The notes under the pieces are model-generated. The model saw nothing but the letters and a program-made list of their open reading frames with translations, was not told where the DNA came from and ran no database searches. A stretch of DNA of 64,000 nucleotides from Flavobacterium sp. 270 (GTDB lineage Bacteria; Bacteroidota; Bacteroidia; Flavobacteriales; Flavobacteriaceae), in assembly GCF_004368785.1 (NCBI RefSeq), contig NZ_SODM01000001.1, positions 558,001 to 622,000 on the forward strand. The letters run 5' to 3'. Shown here one piece after another: positions 1 to 8,819 of the stretch; position 1 is the stretch's first letter, and every line of letters begins with the position of its first letter. The position numbers and the translations under genes are program-made.

Positions 1-27
1 TTTTTTGTTTTTGATATTTGTTTCCAT
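1..27 (-). CDS. 5' end of a gene running off the left edge (unknown)
   Basis: An ATG on the minus strand at 27-25 opens a frame reading METNIKNKK to the window edge, so only nine codons are visible and the product cannot be named. A TACTTTTG element at 66-73 fits the Bacteroidota -7 box and would place transcription just upstream. The two gaagtggac copies further upstream resemble the terminal repeats that precede istA in IS21-type elements. A transposase is therefore possible but unproven. Confidence 0.3.
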
Positions 28-65
28 TGTTTTTGACTTTTAATTAATTGTTTAATTTCTTGGGT

Positions 66-96
66 CAAAAGTATCTCGACAATGGTTCTTACGAAA
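66..96 (-). promoter_or_regulatory. Possible promoter of the left-edge gene
   Basis: On the minus strand TACTTTTG (66-73) matches TAnnTTTG exactly. TTTC at 93-96 lies 19 nt upstream in the place of the -33 TTTG. The ATG at 27 follows at a suitable distance. Confidence 0.35.
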
Positions 97-109
97 TCAG
101 AAAATAGCC

Positions 110-139
110 GAAGTGGACAGATTTTGGGTTGAAGTGGAC
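110..139. repeat. Direct repeat gaagtggac x2, possible IS21-type end
   Basis: gaagtggac occurs at 110-118 and 131-139, 21 bp apart. On the other strand this reads gtccacttc. Multiple copies of such a sequence upstream of a transposase gene are typical of IS21-family ends. The rest of 140-380 is AT-rich with two short hairpins (196-219 and 296-320) and no supported gene. Confidence 0.35.
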
Positions 140-380
140 TGGGGGTTTTGGGTAGTAAAAAAAAGCTTTCTTTGGTATTTTGAAAAAACAAAAAACTTTT
201 GATCATATAAAATCAAAAGATGTATTTTGCAAAAAACCGTATAAATACTTGTTATTTGTTTTTTTATTATTGCTACACTTGTTTTCAATATAAAATTTAT
301 GGATTACGGATTTCCATAAAAACAATGAATATTAAATACTAATATTTGTTCTAAATTAAATTTTAAATCAAATTAAATAA

Positions 381-1943
381 ATGAATAATATTTTAAAAAT
401 TAAACTATTAAATTTTAAAAGGTTTAATAATTTTGAAGTTTACTTTGATCCAAAATTGAATATAATAGTTGGTGACAATGAATCAGGTAAAAGCTCTTTA
501 TTAGAAGCAATAGATATAACCTTAAGTGGAAGCAGGCATAAAGTCGAAACAAAAGGCTTAGAAAATTTATTTAATGCAACAATTATCTCTGACTTTCTTA
601 ATTCAGATAGAAAGTATGAAAATTTACCTAAGCTATTTGTTGAATTATATTTAAGCGACCAATTTGAACCTGACTTAAATGGTAAAAACAACTCCGATAT
701 TAAAACTTGTGATGGCCTTAAATTTGAATGTTATCCAAATGATAAATTAGGTAAAGAAATAAAGGAAATTCTAAAAGACCCTGAAGCAATATTCCCTTTT
801 GAATTCTACTCAATTAATTTTAATACTTTCTCTGGTGACGCTTATTCGTCATATAAAAAATATTTAAAGCATTTAGTAATTGACAATTCGCAAATGAATA
901 GCGAATATGCAATTAGAGAATATGTTAAAGATATTTACAGTAGTATTTCAAGTCCATTAGAAAAAAACAAGCATCACAATAATTACAGAAAACATAAAGA
1001 TGACTTTAGAAAAAACACATTAGTCGATATGAATTCAAAATTAGATGGATATGAATTTCTAATACGAAATAATTCAAAATCTAATTTAGAAACTGATTTA
1101 GCTTTATCTGAAAACAAAATAAATATTGAAAATAAGGGAAAAGGAATTCAATGCTTTATAAAAACAAAATTCGCGTTAAATAGAGGAAGTAATGCGATTG
1201 AATTAGTTTTGCTTGAAGAACCAGAAAATCATCTCAGTCATTTAAACATGAAAAAAATGATTGAACTCATTAGTTCCGCAGATAACAAACAAATTTTTAT
1301 TTCTACTCATAGTAACTCTATAAGTGCTAGATTAGATTTAAGAAAATCTATACTTTTAAATAGTAATAGCACTTCTCCAATTTTACTAAAGGATATTGAT
1401 GAATCAACAGCCAAATTTTTTATAAAGGCACCTGATAAAAATCTACTTGATTTTGTACTTTCAAAAAAAGTGATACTTGTGGAAGGTGACGCTGAATTTA
1501 TATTGATGGAAGCGCTATATAAAAATTGTTGTAAAGATGAGCTACACAACTCTGATATAACTATTTTATCTGTAGATGGTACAAGTTTTAAAAGATATTT
1601 AGAAATAGCAAAAAAACTTAATATAAAAACTGCCGTTATAAGAGATAATGATGGAAAATATCAAGAAAATTGTGTTGATAACTATTCAGAATTTACAAAA
1701 TTTCAGAATATTTCCATTTTCTCAGATTTAAATAACGCTAATTCCACTTTTGAAATTTGTCTATATAATTTAAATAAAAATCTATGCGATAATTTATTTA
1801 AAACTCCAAAGCGAAAACTTGAAATATTGGATTATATGCTTAATAACAAGGCAGAAGTTGCCTACGAATTATTAGATAAAAAGGCATCTGATATAGTTGT
1901 TCCAACTTACATTAAAGATGCAATAGCATGGATAAGAAAGTAG
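381..1943 (+). CDS. OLD-family ATPase/TOPRIM nuclease, GajA-like
   Basis: The 520-residue protein is an overcoming-lysogenization-defect (OLD) type nuclease. It has an N-terminal SMC/ABC-like ATPase with Walker A GDNESGKSS (residues 31-39), a signature-like NKGKGIQ segment (251-257), Walker B LLEEPENH (277-284) and the STHSN switch (309-313). A C-terminal TOPRIM domain follows, with ILVEGDAE (365-372) and a DND acidic pair (422-424). This order and length fit class 2 OLD proteins such as GajA, the DNA-nicking subunit of Gabija. The stop overlaps the start of the helicase gene by 16 bp, so the two are translationally coupled, as in gajA-gajB. Base composition is strongly AT-rich compared with the genes after 4430, which suggests acquisition by transfer. 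The ATPase/TOPRIM assignment is firm; the phage-defence role is inferred from family and partner. Confidence 0.88.
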   Translation: MNNILKIKLLNFKRFNNFEVYFDPKLNIIVGDNESGKSSLLEAIDITLSGSRHKVETKGLENLFNATIISDFLNSDRKYENLPKLFVELYLSDQFEPDLNGKNNSDIKTCDGLKFECYPNDKLGKEIKEILKDPEAIFPFEFYSINFNTFSGDAYSSYKKYLKHLVIDNSQMNSEYAIREYVKDIYSSISSPLEKNKHHNNYRKHKDDFRKNTLVDMNSKLDGYEFLIRNNSKSNLETDLALSENKINIENKGKGIQCFIKTKFALNRGSNAIELVLLEEPENHLSHLNMKKMIELISSADNKQIFISTHSNSISARLDLRKSILLNSNSTSPILLKDIDESTAKFFIKAPDKNLLDFVLSKKVILVEGDAEFILMEALYKNCCKDELHNSDITILSVDGTSFKRYLEIAKKLNIKTAVIRDNDGKYQENCVDNYSEFTKFQNISIFSDLNNANSTFEICLYNLNKNLCDNLFKTPKRKLEILDYMLNNKAEVAYELLDKKASDIVVPTYIKDAIAWIRK

Positions 1944-2956
1944 TATTTGCAGTTGCAGGATCTGGTAAAACAAAATTAATAATTGATGAACTCAATGAAA
2001 AAAACAATTCTATTGTAGTTACATATACAACGAGCAATTTTGAAAATTTAAAAGACAGAATAATTAGAAAATTCGGCTATTTTCCAACTAATATTAAACT
2101 ATATACTTATTTTTCTTTTTTATATACGTTTTGTTACAAACCCTTTTGCCATGATATATTCAAAACAAATGGAATTAATTATAATCAACAACTTAGTCAA
2201 TATACAAAAAAGGGTACAAGAGATCATTACATAGATAAATCAAATAGATTGTTTTTTTCTAGAATTTCCAAATTATTAATTGATTTCAATGTAATAGATG
2301 ATATTGTAGAACGAATTAATAAATATATAGATAATATCTTCATTGATGAAATTCAAGATTTTGCAAGTAATGATTTTAATTTTATTCTTTCAATAGCAAA
2401 AACAAGAGCTAAATTAATTTATGTTGGTGATTTTTATCAGCATACTTTTGACACTAGTCGTGACGGTTCAACAAAAAAAAATCTATATACTGATTATTTA
2501 AAATATCAAACAGAATTTAATTTATCAGGTATAAATGTTGATACTTTAACTCTAATAAAGAGTTGGAGATGTAATGTTACTATTTGCCAATACATTTCCG
2601 ATAATTTGAAAATCCCAATTGAATCTAATAGAAATGATTCTAGCGTAATAATAAATCTTACTGATAATTCTGAAATAAAATCCATTTTCAATAACAACAA
2701 AATAGTAAAACTATTCTATCAAAAACATTATGATTATAATTGTTTTTCAAAAAATTGGGGCGATTGTAAAGGTGAAGATCGTTATTATGATGTTTGTGTT
2801 GTTTTAAATAATAACACTTATGAGAAATACATATCAAATGATTTGCAAAATTTGGCTCCGGCTACAAAAAATAAACTTTATGTCGCAATATCAAGAACAA
2901 AAAACAATCTTTATTTTGTATCAGAAAAGTTGCTTAAAATAGTCGTTAAACCTTGA
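1928..2956 (+). CDS. Compact UvrD/PcrA-like SF1 helicase, GajB-like
   Basis: This 342-residue SF1A helicase-like ATPase is much shorter than UvrD (about 720) or GajB (about 490), yet the motifs appear in order. They are Walker A AGSGKT (10-15), a motif Ia-like VVTYTTSN (30-37), motif II FIDEIQD (138-144), motif III GDFYQ (167-171), motif IV SWR (212-214), motif V-like KGEDRYYDVCVVL (281-293) and motif VI LYVAISRTKNNL (317-328). The 1B and 2B accessory domains seem to be nearly absent. The gene overlaps the OLD nuclease gene and is followed after 46 bp by the PLD gene. In Gabija the helicase-like subunit binds GajA and helps sense DNA or nucleotide state. That role is inferred here. Confidence 0.85.
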   Translation: MDKKVVFAVAGSGKTKLIIDELNEKNNSIVVTYTTSNFENLKDRIIRKFGYFPTNIKLYTYFSFLYTFCYKPFCHDIFKTNGINYNQQLSQYTKKGTRDHYIDKSNRLFFSRISKLLIDFNVIDDIVERINKYIDNIFIDEIQDFASNDFNFILSIAKTRAKLIYVGDFYQHTFDTSRDGSTKKNLYTDYLKYQTEFNLSGINVDTLTLIKSWRCNVTICQYISDNLKIPIESNRNDSSVIINLTDNSEIKSIFNNNKIVKLFYQKHYDYNCFSKNWGDCKGEDRYYDVCVVLNNNTYEKYISNDLQNLAPATKNKLYVAISRTKNNLYFVSEKLLKIVVKP

Positions 2957-3002
2957 TTTTCTATAAACAATTATATAGATAATAAAATATTAAAAGCTTA
3001 AT

Positions 3003-4331
3003 ATGGAAGTAGAACTAAGTCTAGTCGAAAATACAATGATTATTTCCGATTTAAAATTAAATTTCGATAAACTTTTAAAAACTACTGAAGAAATATGGTT
3101 CTCAGTAGCTTTGGTTAAAGAAAGTACTTATGATTATATTCAAGAAACGATTAATAAAAATTGCAAACAAAATTATTTAATTGGAATTGATCTTCCTACT
3201 CATCCTCAAGTATTGCGTAAAATGCATGAAAAACTTGAAAAAGATTTATTTGAATCGGCAATCTATAAAACAAAGTACAATTTCCATCCAAAAGTTTATC
3301 TATTTAAAAAAAATGATAATTACACAGCTTTCATAGGATCTTCAAATCTAACTGATGGAGGGCTTGAGGACAATATTGAACTAAATTATAAAATAACTAA
3401 TAAAGAAGATTGTCTTTCTATTTTAAATTGGTTCAATACTTTGTATAAAGAATCTTTTCCATTAACAGAAGATAACATTTTAGCATATGAAGAACAATTT
3501 TATTCAATTTCAGAACTTGAAAAAGAACTAAAGAAAAAAAAGAAAGGCCTTAAGTTAAAAAGACCCGTCTCTGCAAATAATCCATTAGAGCAAATTAATT
3601 TCTCTGACAGATATTTTAAAAAAGAACATCATTGGGCTTTTAGAAGTGAATTATGGTTCAACGATACAAAAGAAGCGATCTTTGAAAGAGAGTTAGCAAA
3701 AAATCGATGTATTACCTTGCACAATTCAATTTTTCCCTCTTTTAAAGATTACGGTATTCAAATTTTACAACCTAATCCAATGGCAGATCATTTGATTTCT
3801 ATGACAAGGCAAATAGATCCAACTAAGCCACGAAAAATCAATGCAATGTGGTTAAGTTATGGTAAGAGCAATAACGAAATCAAAGAATATCAAAAGCTAG
3901 TTGGTCAAGATCAAAAAGCAAAACAAACCTTTATACATCATTCAAGAATACAATTAAAAATTGATTTAAATAATATTGGAATTTATTTATTGTTTGCTAA
4001 AGAAAATGAAGGCGGTATATTTGATCGTCATTTTTTCAAAACCAGCATGCGAAATAAGGTTTATAGAGATAAATTTCATGAAATGATAAATTCATTACCC
4101 GATCAATATTTCATTTCAGTAGGTGGAAATGATGAATTTTGCAATAAATTTAATTCTCCTGAAGAACTTCATGAATTTTGCAAAAACGATGACATCCAAA
4201 AATATTTTATAATTGGAAGAGACTTTCAAATAACAGATGATAGAATGTCCGAAAATAATTTACCACAGGAAACACTTAAAATCTTTAAACTACTTTTCCC
4301 ATTATATGAAATGATGCGCCATAAATTTTAA
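3003..4331 (+). CDS. PLD-superfamily nuclease-like protein, third gene of the cassette
   Basis: The 442-residue protein has one phospholipase D-type active-site motif. HPKVYLF (95-101) supplies His and Lys and is followed by FIGSSNLTDGG (110-120) and a conserved-looking Glu (126). Single-HKD members such as BfiI and Nuc act as homodimeric nucleases, so a DNA-cutting role is plausible. Residues about 170-442 have no domain I recognise and include a basic KKKKKGLKLKR stretch (about 177-187). Its same-strand position 46 bp after the helicase, shared AT-rich composition and a strong terminator just downstream make it part of the same transcription unit. Canonical Gabija has two genes, so this protein is either an accessory effector or a separate defence gene. 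Confidence 0.75.
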   Translation: MEVELSLVENTMIISDLKLNFDKLLKTTEEIWFSVALVKESTYDYIQETINKNCKQNYLIGIDLPTHPQVLRKMHEKLEKDLFESAIYKTKYNFHPKVYLFKKNDNYTAFIGSSNLTDGGLEDNIELNYKITNKEDCLSILNWFNTLYKESFPLTEDNILAYEEQFYSISELEKELKKKKKGLKLKRPVSANNPLEQINFSDRYFKKEHHWAFRSELWFNDTKEAIFERELAKNRCITLHNSIFPSFKDYGIQILQPNPMADHLISMTRQIDPTKPRKINAMWLSYGKSNNEIKEYQKLVGQDQKAKQTFIHHSRIQLKIDLNNIGIYLLFAKENEGGIFDRHFFKTSMRNKVYRDKFHEMINSLPDQYFISVGGNDEFCNKFNSPEELHEFCKNDDIQKYFIIGRDFQITDDRMSENNLPQETLKIFKLLFPLYEMMRHKF

Positions 4332-4364
4332 AATATTTTCTCTTTCTTTATCACATTTAAAAGA

Positions 4365-4408
4365 TTAAAATCAAAAGGGCTTACAAATGTAAGCCCTTTT
4401 GATTTTAA
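4365..4408. terminator. Bidirectional terminator, 20-bp perfect stem
   Basis: A perfect inverted repeat (4365-4384 and 4389-4408) with an AAAT loop and A/T tails on both sides separates the convergent PLD and SDR genes. It can terminate in both directions. Confidence 0.85.
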
Positions 4409-4429
4409 CCAACAACTATTCTAAAATAA

Positions 4430-5173
4430 TCAAGCCAAAACCATCCCACCATCCATAATAAAATCAGCACCAGTAATAAAACCTGCATTTTCACTAGATA
4501 AATAAGAAACCATTTTTGCCACATCTTCTGCCCTTCCCATTTGTTTTAGCGGTACTTTTTCGACTACAACATCCATAATGGTTTTAACGGTTTCGGAGTC
4601 AAGACCTACTTTGTTCATTACTTCGGTTTGTGTTGGGCCTGGGCTTACGGAGTTTACTCTGATTTTTCTTGGTGCTAATTCTAAAGCTGCCGATTTCATA
4701 ACCGAATTCAAAGCGGTTTTACTTGAAGAATAAACCGAAGATCCCGGACCCGGTATACTCGCCGTATTCGAAGATAGAAATACTACAGAAGCATTGTCTT
4801 TAAGAATCGGGATAAATTTACTTAAAGTAAAATACGCGCCTTTGAAATTGACATTCATAATATTGTCAAATAATTCTTCTGAGGTTTCTTCGATTGTTCC
4901 TAAACCGGCAATTCCTGCATTGATGAAAAGAATATCTACTTTTCCGAAATCGGTTTTTACTTTTAAAGCCAAATCCTGAATGTCAGCTATTTTAGATTGA
5001 TCCGAAACAATTCCGGTTACGCCCAATTCTAAAGCCGCTTTTTCTATTGCTTCTTTTCTTCTTCCAGTAATAATTACGGTTGCGCCCTGTTCTTTTAATT
5101 CTTTTGCTGTTGCGAAACCTATTCCGCTGTTTCCGCCAGTGATTACGGCAACTTTATCTTTTAAATTTTCCAT
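4430..5173 (-). CDS. SDR-family oxidoreductase
   Basis: This 247-residue classical short-chain dehydrogenase has the TGGNSGIG cofactor motif (12-19), NAG (85-87) and the catalytic YSSSK (Y148, K152). Arg39 after the second beta strand suggests NADP(H). The C-terminal ITGADFIMDGG is typical of FabG-like SDRs. Its substrate cannot be read from sequence. It is divergent from an HxlR regulator with a palindrome between them, so it is probably that regulator's target. HxlR/SDR pairs often respond to reactive electrophiles or quinones. Confidence 0.9.
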   Translation of the reverse strand: MENLKDKVAVITGGNSGIGFATAKELKEQGATVIITGRRKEAIEKAALELGVTGIVSDQSKIADIQDLALKVKTDFGKVDILFINAGIAGLGTIEETSEELFDNIMNVNFKGAYFTLSKFIPILKDNASVVFLSSNTASIPGPGSSVYSSSKTALNSVMKSAALELAPRKIRVNSVSPGPTQTEVMNKVGLDSETVKTIMDVVVEKVPLKQMGRAEDVAKMVSYLSSENAGFITGADFIMDGGMVLA

Positions 5174-5199
5174 TTTTTAAATATTTTTAAATTATTGGA

Positions 5200-5254
5200 C
5201 AAATTTAAAACCAAATTGGTATAACTTTGTAACCAGTATCATGGAGTATACCAA
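5200..5254. promoter_or_regulatory. Divergent promoters with HxlR operator candidate
   Basis: The inverted repeat ttggtata (5216-5223) / tataccaa (5247-5254) lies between the SDR and HxlR genes. It overlaps a plus-strand -7 box TAACTTTG (5222-5229) and sits next to a minus-strand -7 box TAAATTTG (5200-5207). One regulator bound here could control both directions. Confidence 0.6.
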
Positions 5255-5271
5255 AATTAATAATTGGAAAG

Positions 5272-5607
5272 ATGGAAAGAAATCAAAAAGAAGAAGTTCA
5301 GGCGCTTCAGGACACTTTGCATGTTTTGGGCGGTAAATGGAAATTACCCATAATAAATTCTATTTGCAACGGAAATCATCGCTTTAGAGAAATCGAACGC
5401 AGTATTCCGGGCATTACAACGCGTATGCTTTCGAGAGAACTCAAAGAAATGGAACTGAATATGATGGTAAAAAGAACGGAAGACCGAGACGCCGAAATTC
5501 AGGTAAAATACGAATCTACGCCGTATTGCAAATCATTCGCTCCTGTAATCGAGGAAATGATTAAATGGGGAAAAGCGCACAGACAAGAGATTATTAGAAA
5601 GAATTGA
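5272..5607 (+). CDS. HxlR-family winged-helix regulator
   Basis: This 111-residue protein has the HxlR core: LGGKWKLPIINSICNGNHRFREIER, then the recognition helix region ITTRMLSRELKEME and the wing VKYESTPYC. The length is normal for the family. Members act as dimers and usually control a divergent oxidoreductase in response to aldehydes, quinones or thiol stress. The intergenic palindrome and the divergent SDR fit that pattern. Two Cys residues are present, but none is placed in a known sensing motif. Confidence 0.88.
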   Translation: MERNQKEEVQALQDTLHVLGGKWKLPIINSICNGNHRFREIERSIPGITTRMLSRELKEMELNMMVKRTEDRDAEIQVKYESTPYCKSFAPVIEEMIKWGKAHRQEIIRKN

Positions 5608-5657
5608 TATAGTAAAGGTTGTATTCCTGCAAGGTTGACGCAAGAAACTCCGTAATC

Positions 5658-5750
5658 TTGTCATTTCGACCGGAGGGAGAAATCGCACTAGTTTGTCCTC
5701 AAAGATTGTCGAGTTTCTAGTGTGATTTCTCCCTTCGGTCGAAATGACAA
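5658..5750. repeat. Intergenic palindrome, 'gtcatttcgaccg...agaaatc' family
   Basis: Left arm 5658-5691 and right arm 5717-5750 are near-perfect complements around a 25-nt loop. The same arms recur at 10163-10250 and 53392-53497, so this is a dispersed REP-like family. It lies between the convergent HxlR and antiporter genes. A single cttcgactccgctcagcctgac copy follows at about 5788-5810. Confidence 0.8.
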
Positions 5751-5850
5751 ACTGTGTGTTTTTACTTTGTGTCAATGCTTTGCGTGGGCTTCGACTCCGC
5801 TCAGCCTGACAACGTGAAACCTGAAACTTAAAACCTTAAACAAAAAAACC

Positions 5851-7425
5851 TTAAATATATCTTAGTCTCTCCTCTTCCAAATCTAAATACTGCAATTGCT
5901 TGCGGATGATTTCTTCATTCAGTAAAGTATCTTCTTTATTTCTGTTGATGAGCCAGGTTCTTTGTTCGCTTAAAATTTCGAGATACACTGCTTTACATTC
6001 TTCTGCCATATTGGTATCAGTTGCCATTTGCTTATTGTCTTCCCATTTTCGGGCCAATTGTTGCAGAGCGGGCTGTTTTTGAAGCAATTCACTGTAATTA
6101 TTATGTAAATGATCTAAAGCTGTTTCTGCTAATTCTCTGCGGATCAAGATTTCTAATTCTTCTTGGGGAATCAATTGATCCGGATCTTTCATGTTAATTT
6201 TATTGATTAAATACGGAAGTGTTATTCCCTGAATCAATAATGTCAGCAGAATAACGACGAAGGTTATAAAGAGAATTAAATTTCGCTGTGGAAAAGGATT
6301 TCCGTTATCCAAATGCAGTGGAATAGATAATGCAGCCGCCAGCGAAACTACGCCTCGCATTCCCGACCAACCTATTAATAAAGGAACTTTGTAACCAGGA
6401 TGTCTTCTGTCGGCTACTTTTATGAAATTACGGGCAATCAGCGTCACTACAACTGCGCCGTAGGCTGAAATAATTCGCGCAACTATTAAAACTCCTGTAA
6501 TCAAAACGCCGTAACCTATTGCAGACGAAATACTCACGCCTTCTAAACCTTCTGTAATTTCAGGTAAATCCAATCCGATTAAGAGAAATACGATTCCATT
6601 TAAAACAAAACACAGGCTTTCCCAAACGTTTAGGCTTCGTAAACGCGAACGACTATCGAGAAAACTATGTCTTTTATAGGATAAAAATAAACCACCGCTT
6701 ACAACTGCTAAAACTCCAGAACTGTGTACTTCTTCTGCCCCGATATACATTAAATAAGGCGCTACAAGCGTTAAAACAATATCGATATTAGAATCTGTCG
6801 GCAGATATTTATGCGCTTTCATGAAAACTAATCCAATCAATAAACCAATTCCGACACCGCCAATTAACATCCAGCTGAAACTTAGTGCGGCTTTGTACCA
6901 AATAAATTGTCCCGTTGCAACGGCGATCATTGCAAAACGGAAAATAATTAAAGATGAAGCATCATTTAGCAAACTCTCGCCTTCTAAAATAGAGGAAAGT
7001 CTTTTGGGAACTTTTACAAATTTTAAAATCGCACCGGCACTTACAGCATCTGGAGGCGAAATAATACCGCCCAATAAAAATCCTAATGCCAATGAAAATC
7101 CAGGAATAAAATAATTCGCAGCGAAAGCTACTGACATCGCGGTAAGAAACACCACTACAAAGGCAAAACTACCAATAATGCGTCGCCAGCGCCAAAGTTC
7201 TTTCCACGAAATCGTCCATGAAGCTTCGTACAATAATGGCGGCAAAAATATAATGAAAAGCATTTCGGGTTCGATATGCAAAATGGGAACTCCGGGAATA
7301 AAACTAATCCCTAATCCGGCTAAAACTAATAATACAGGATAGGCTACTTTTATTTTGTTGGCCAGCATTATTAGAAACAAAATGACTACGATGAGTGCTA
7401 AATAAAATGGGAAATTTTCAATCAT
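5851..7425 (-). CDS. CPA1-family Na+/H+ antiporter
   Basis: This 524-residue membrane protein has about 12 transmembrane helices and a soluble C-terminal tail of about 110 residues. PPDAVS (124-129) and EGESLLNDASS (148-158) are the helix motifs of CPA1 cation/proton antiporters, with Asp155 the likely ion-binding acid. It should exchange cytoplasmic Na+ (or K+) for external H+ in pH and salt homeostasis. It stands alone, convergent with hxlR and followed upstream by repeats. Ion specificity cannot be read from sequence. Confidence 0.92.
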   Translation of the reverse strand: MIENFPFYLALIVVILFLIMLANKIKVAYPVLLVLAGLGISFIPGVPILHIEPEMLFIIFLPPLLYEASWTISWKELWRWRRIIGSFAFVVVFLTAMSVAFAANYFIPGFSLALGFLLGGIISPPDAVSAGAILKFVKVPKRLSSILEGESLLNDASSLIIFRFAMIAVATGQFIWYKAALSFSWMLIGGVGIGLLIGLVFMKAHKYLPTDSNIDIVLTLVAPYLMYIGAEEVHSSGVLAVVSGGLFLSYKRHSFLDSRSRLRSLNVWESLCFVLNGIVFLLIGLDLPEITEGLEGVSISSAIGYGVLITGVLIVARIISAYGAVVVTLIARNFIKVADRRHPGYKVPLLIGWSGMRGVVSLAAALSIPLHLDNGNPFPQRNLILFITFVVILLTLLIQGITLPYLINKINMKDPDQLIPQEELEILIRRELAETALDHLHNNYSELLQKQPALQQLARKWEDNKQMATDTNMAEECKAVYLEILSEQRTWLINRNKEDTLLNEEIIRKQLQYLDLEEERLRYI

Positions 7426-7537
7426 TGGGTTGGGTTGGTTAATTGAAATATAAAGATATTAAGTCTATTTATTTTGACCGCAAAGTTCACAAAGAAAAAA
7501 TGAAAAGGTTCTCAAAGTGATTTGTTTTCCTGCCACT

Positions 7538-7663
7538 CCCGATAGTTATCGGGATCACAGATTAAAAGATTTTTTTTTCTTCTGTTTGTTTTTTTTTTGC
7601 CACGAATTACACAAATTAACACAAATTAAATTAGTGCAATTCGTGTAATTCGTGGCAAAAAAA
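7538..7663. repeat. Two intergenic palindromes upstream of the antiporter
   Basis: A hairpin cccgatagttatcggga lies at about 7538-7554. A longer palindrome of the 'gccacgaattac' family follows (arms 7593-7618 and 7638-7663, ending in T and A runs). Relatives are at 39428-39445 and 59227-59443. No gene is seen in 7426-7707. Confidence 0.75.
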
Positions 7664-7707
7664 CATTTTTAATCCTTTAAATCTGTGGCCTTTTAAATTA
7701 AAGTATA

Positions 7708-8676
7708 TTAAAACTTACTTACAGCATCTACAAAATAAGGAGAATCATTCCATCTGATTTTTCTGTAACTGAAATTTTCTTTCAAAGAATCAGGAAGACA
7801 ATCCCAAATAGCCTGATTCATTTTTTCTAACAATAATTTCTTCGAAAAAGTATCAGAAACCACAAAACTAATTTCGCGGACAGGTTTTGGATCTTTAAAA
7901 GGTTTAAAAAGTTCAGTTTCTTTTTCATTTAAAATAGAAAGCTGCGGAATAATCGCAAATCCTAATTCGGCACGAACGAGGTTTTTTAAGGTTTCTATAG
8001 AACTTATATCGTACGCAAACTGATCTTTTATCGGTCCGGGCGCTTTTAATCCGCAGATGTCTAAAAGCTGTGCATTATAACAATATTCGTTTTGAAGCAA
8101 TAATAACATTGGCTTGTCTCCGGGCTGAATTTCGTATACATCTTCCTTTGCCATTGGATGTTCTTTATTAAGATAGGCCACAAAAGGTTCTTGAAAAATC
8201 GGATGTTCGATCAGATTTTTACTTCCTGTAGGTGTCGACATTATGGCAACATCAATCGCTCCTGACTCTACATCGTGCATTAATTGTCCTGTATTGGCTT
8301 CTTTTATTATAAAATGAACATCTGGTGTCATCTTTTTCATTACTTTTATAAACAACGGAATCAGATACGGAGATAAGGTCGAAATTACACCAACTTTCAA
8401 TTCGCCTTTTAACGCATTTTTTTCATTCACGACAAAATCCCGTATTTCGTTGGTTTCGCGCAGAATCTTTTTTGCCCTGCTGATGATCTCTTTTCCAAGA
8501 TGAGTTGGCGTTAAAGGCACTTTTGTTCTGTCAAAAATTTTAATTCCGATTTCTTCCTCCAAATTTTTTAGTTGAATAGTCAGTCCCGGCTGTGAAACCA
8601 TACAAACCTCTGCAGCCTTTGCAAAATGGCGTTCTTCGTCTAATGCAACGATATATTTTAGTTGTTGAATTGTCAT
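7708..8676 (-). CDS. oxyR: LysR-type peroxide sensor OxyR
   Basis: The 322-residue protein has an N-terminal LysR helix-turn-helix (about 1-60) and a two-lobed effector domain. Cys199 and Cys208 have the same spacing and even the same numbering as the disulfide-forming pair of E. coli OxyR (LLLLQNEYC...DIC). It should therefore sense H2O2 by a reversible disulfide and activate peroxide-defence genes. It is divergent from an OsmC-family gene whose promoter starts in the shared 143-bp gap, a usual target arrangement. The remaining uncertainty is which genes it controls. Confidence 0.9.
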   Translation of the reverse strand: MTIQQLKYIVALDEERHFAKAAEVCMVSQPGLTIQLKNLEEEIGIKIFDRTKVPLTPTHLGKEIISRAKKILRETNEIRDFVVNEKNALKGELKVGVISTLSPYLIPLFIKVMKKMTPDVHFIIKEANTGQLMHDVESGAIDVAIMSTPTGSKNLIEHPIFQEPFVAYLNKEHPMAKEDVYEIQPGDKPMLLLLQNEYCYNAQLLDICGLKAPGPIKDQFAYDISSIETLKNLVRAELGFAIIPQLSILNEKETELFKPFKDPKPVREISFVVSDTFSKKLLLEKMNQAIWDCLPDSLKENFSYRKIRWNDSPYFVDAVSKF

Positions 8677-8714
8677 GATTATAAATTTATTTTATAAAGG
8701 TACAAAATTATTAA

Positions 8715-8746
8715 TTTGATTTATGAAGATGTCCGCCATAAATTTG
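8715..8746 (+). promoter_or_regulatory. Promoter of the OsmC-family gene
   Basis: TTTG (8715-8718), 20 nt, TAAATTTG (8739-8746) is an exact match to the Bacteroidota -33/-7 consensus, about 75 nt before the OsmC ATG. A minus-strand TAATTTTG (8703-8710) abuts it and may serve oxyR, so OxyR bound in this gap could affect both genes. Confidence 0.75.
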
Positions 8747-8819
8747 CCTCATCAAATCAGAACAACGGTTTGAGAAACTTTAAAAAATAATAGTAAGTAA
8801 CAAATAAAAAATTAAGATC

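Noticed and set aside
97..288. 63-residue ORF on the minus strand
   Set aside because: Low-complexity AT-rich translation across repeat DNA, with no start signal and no similarity to any family I know.
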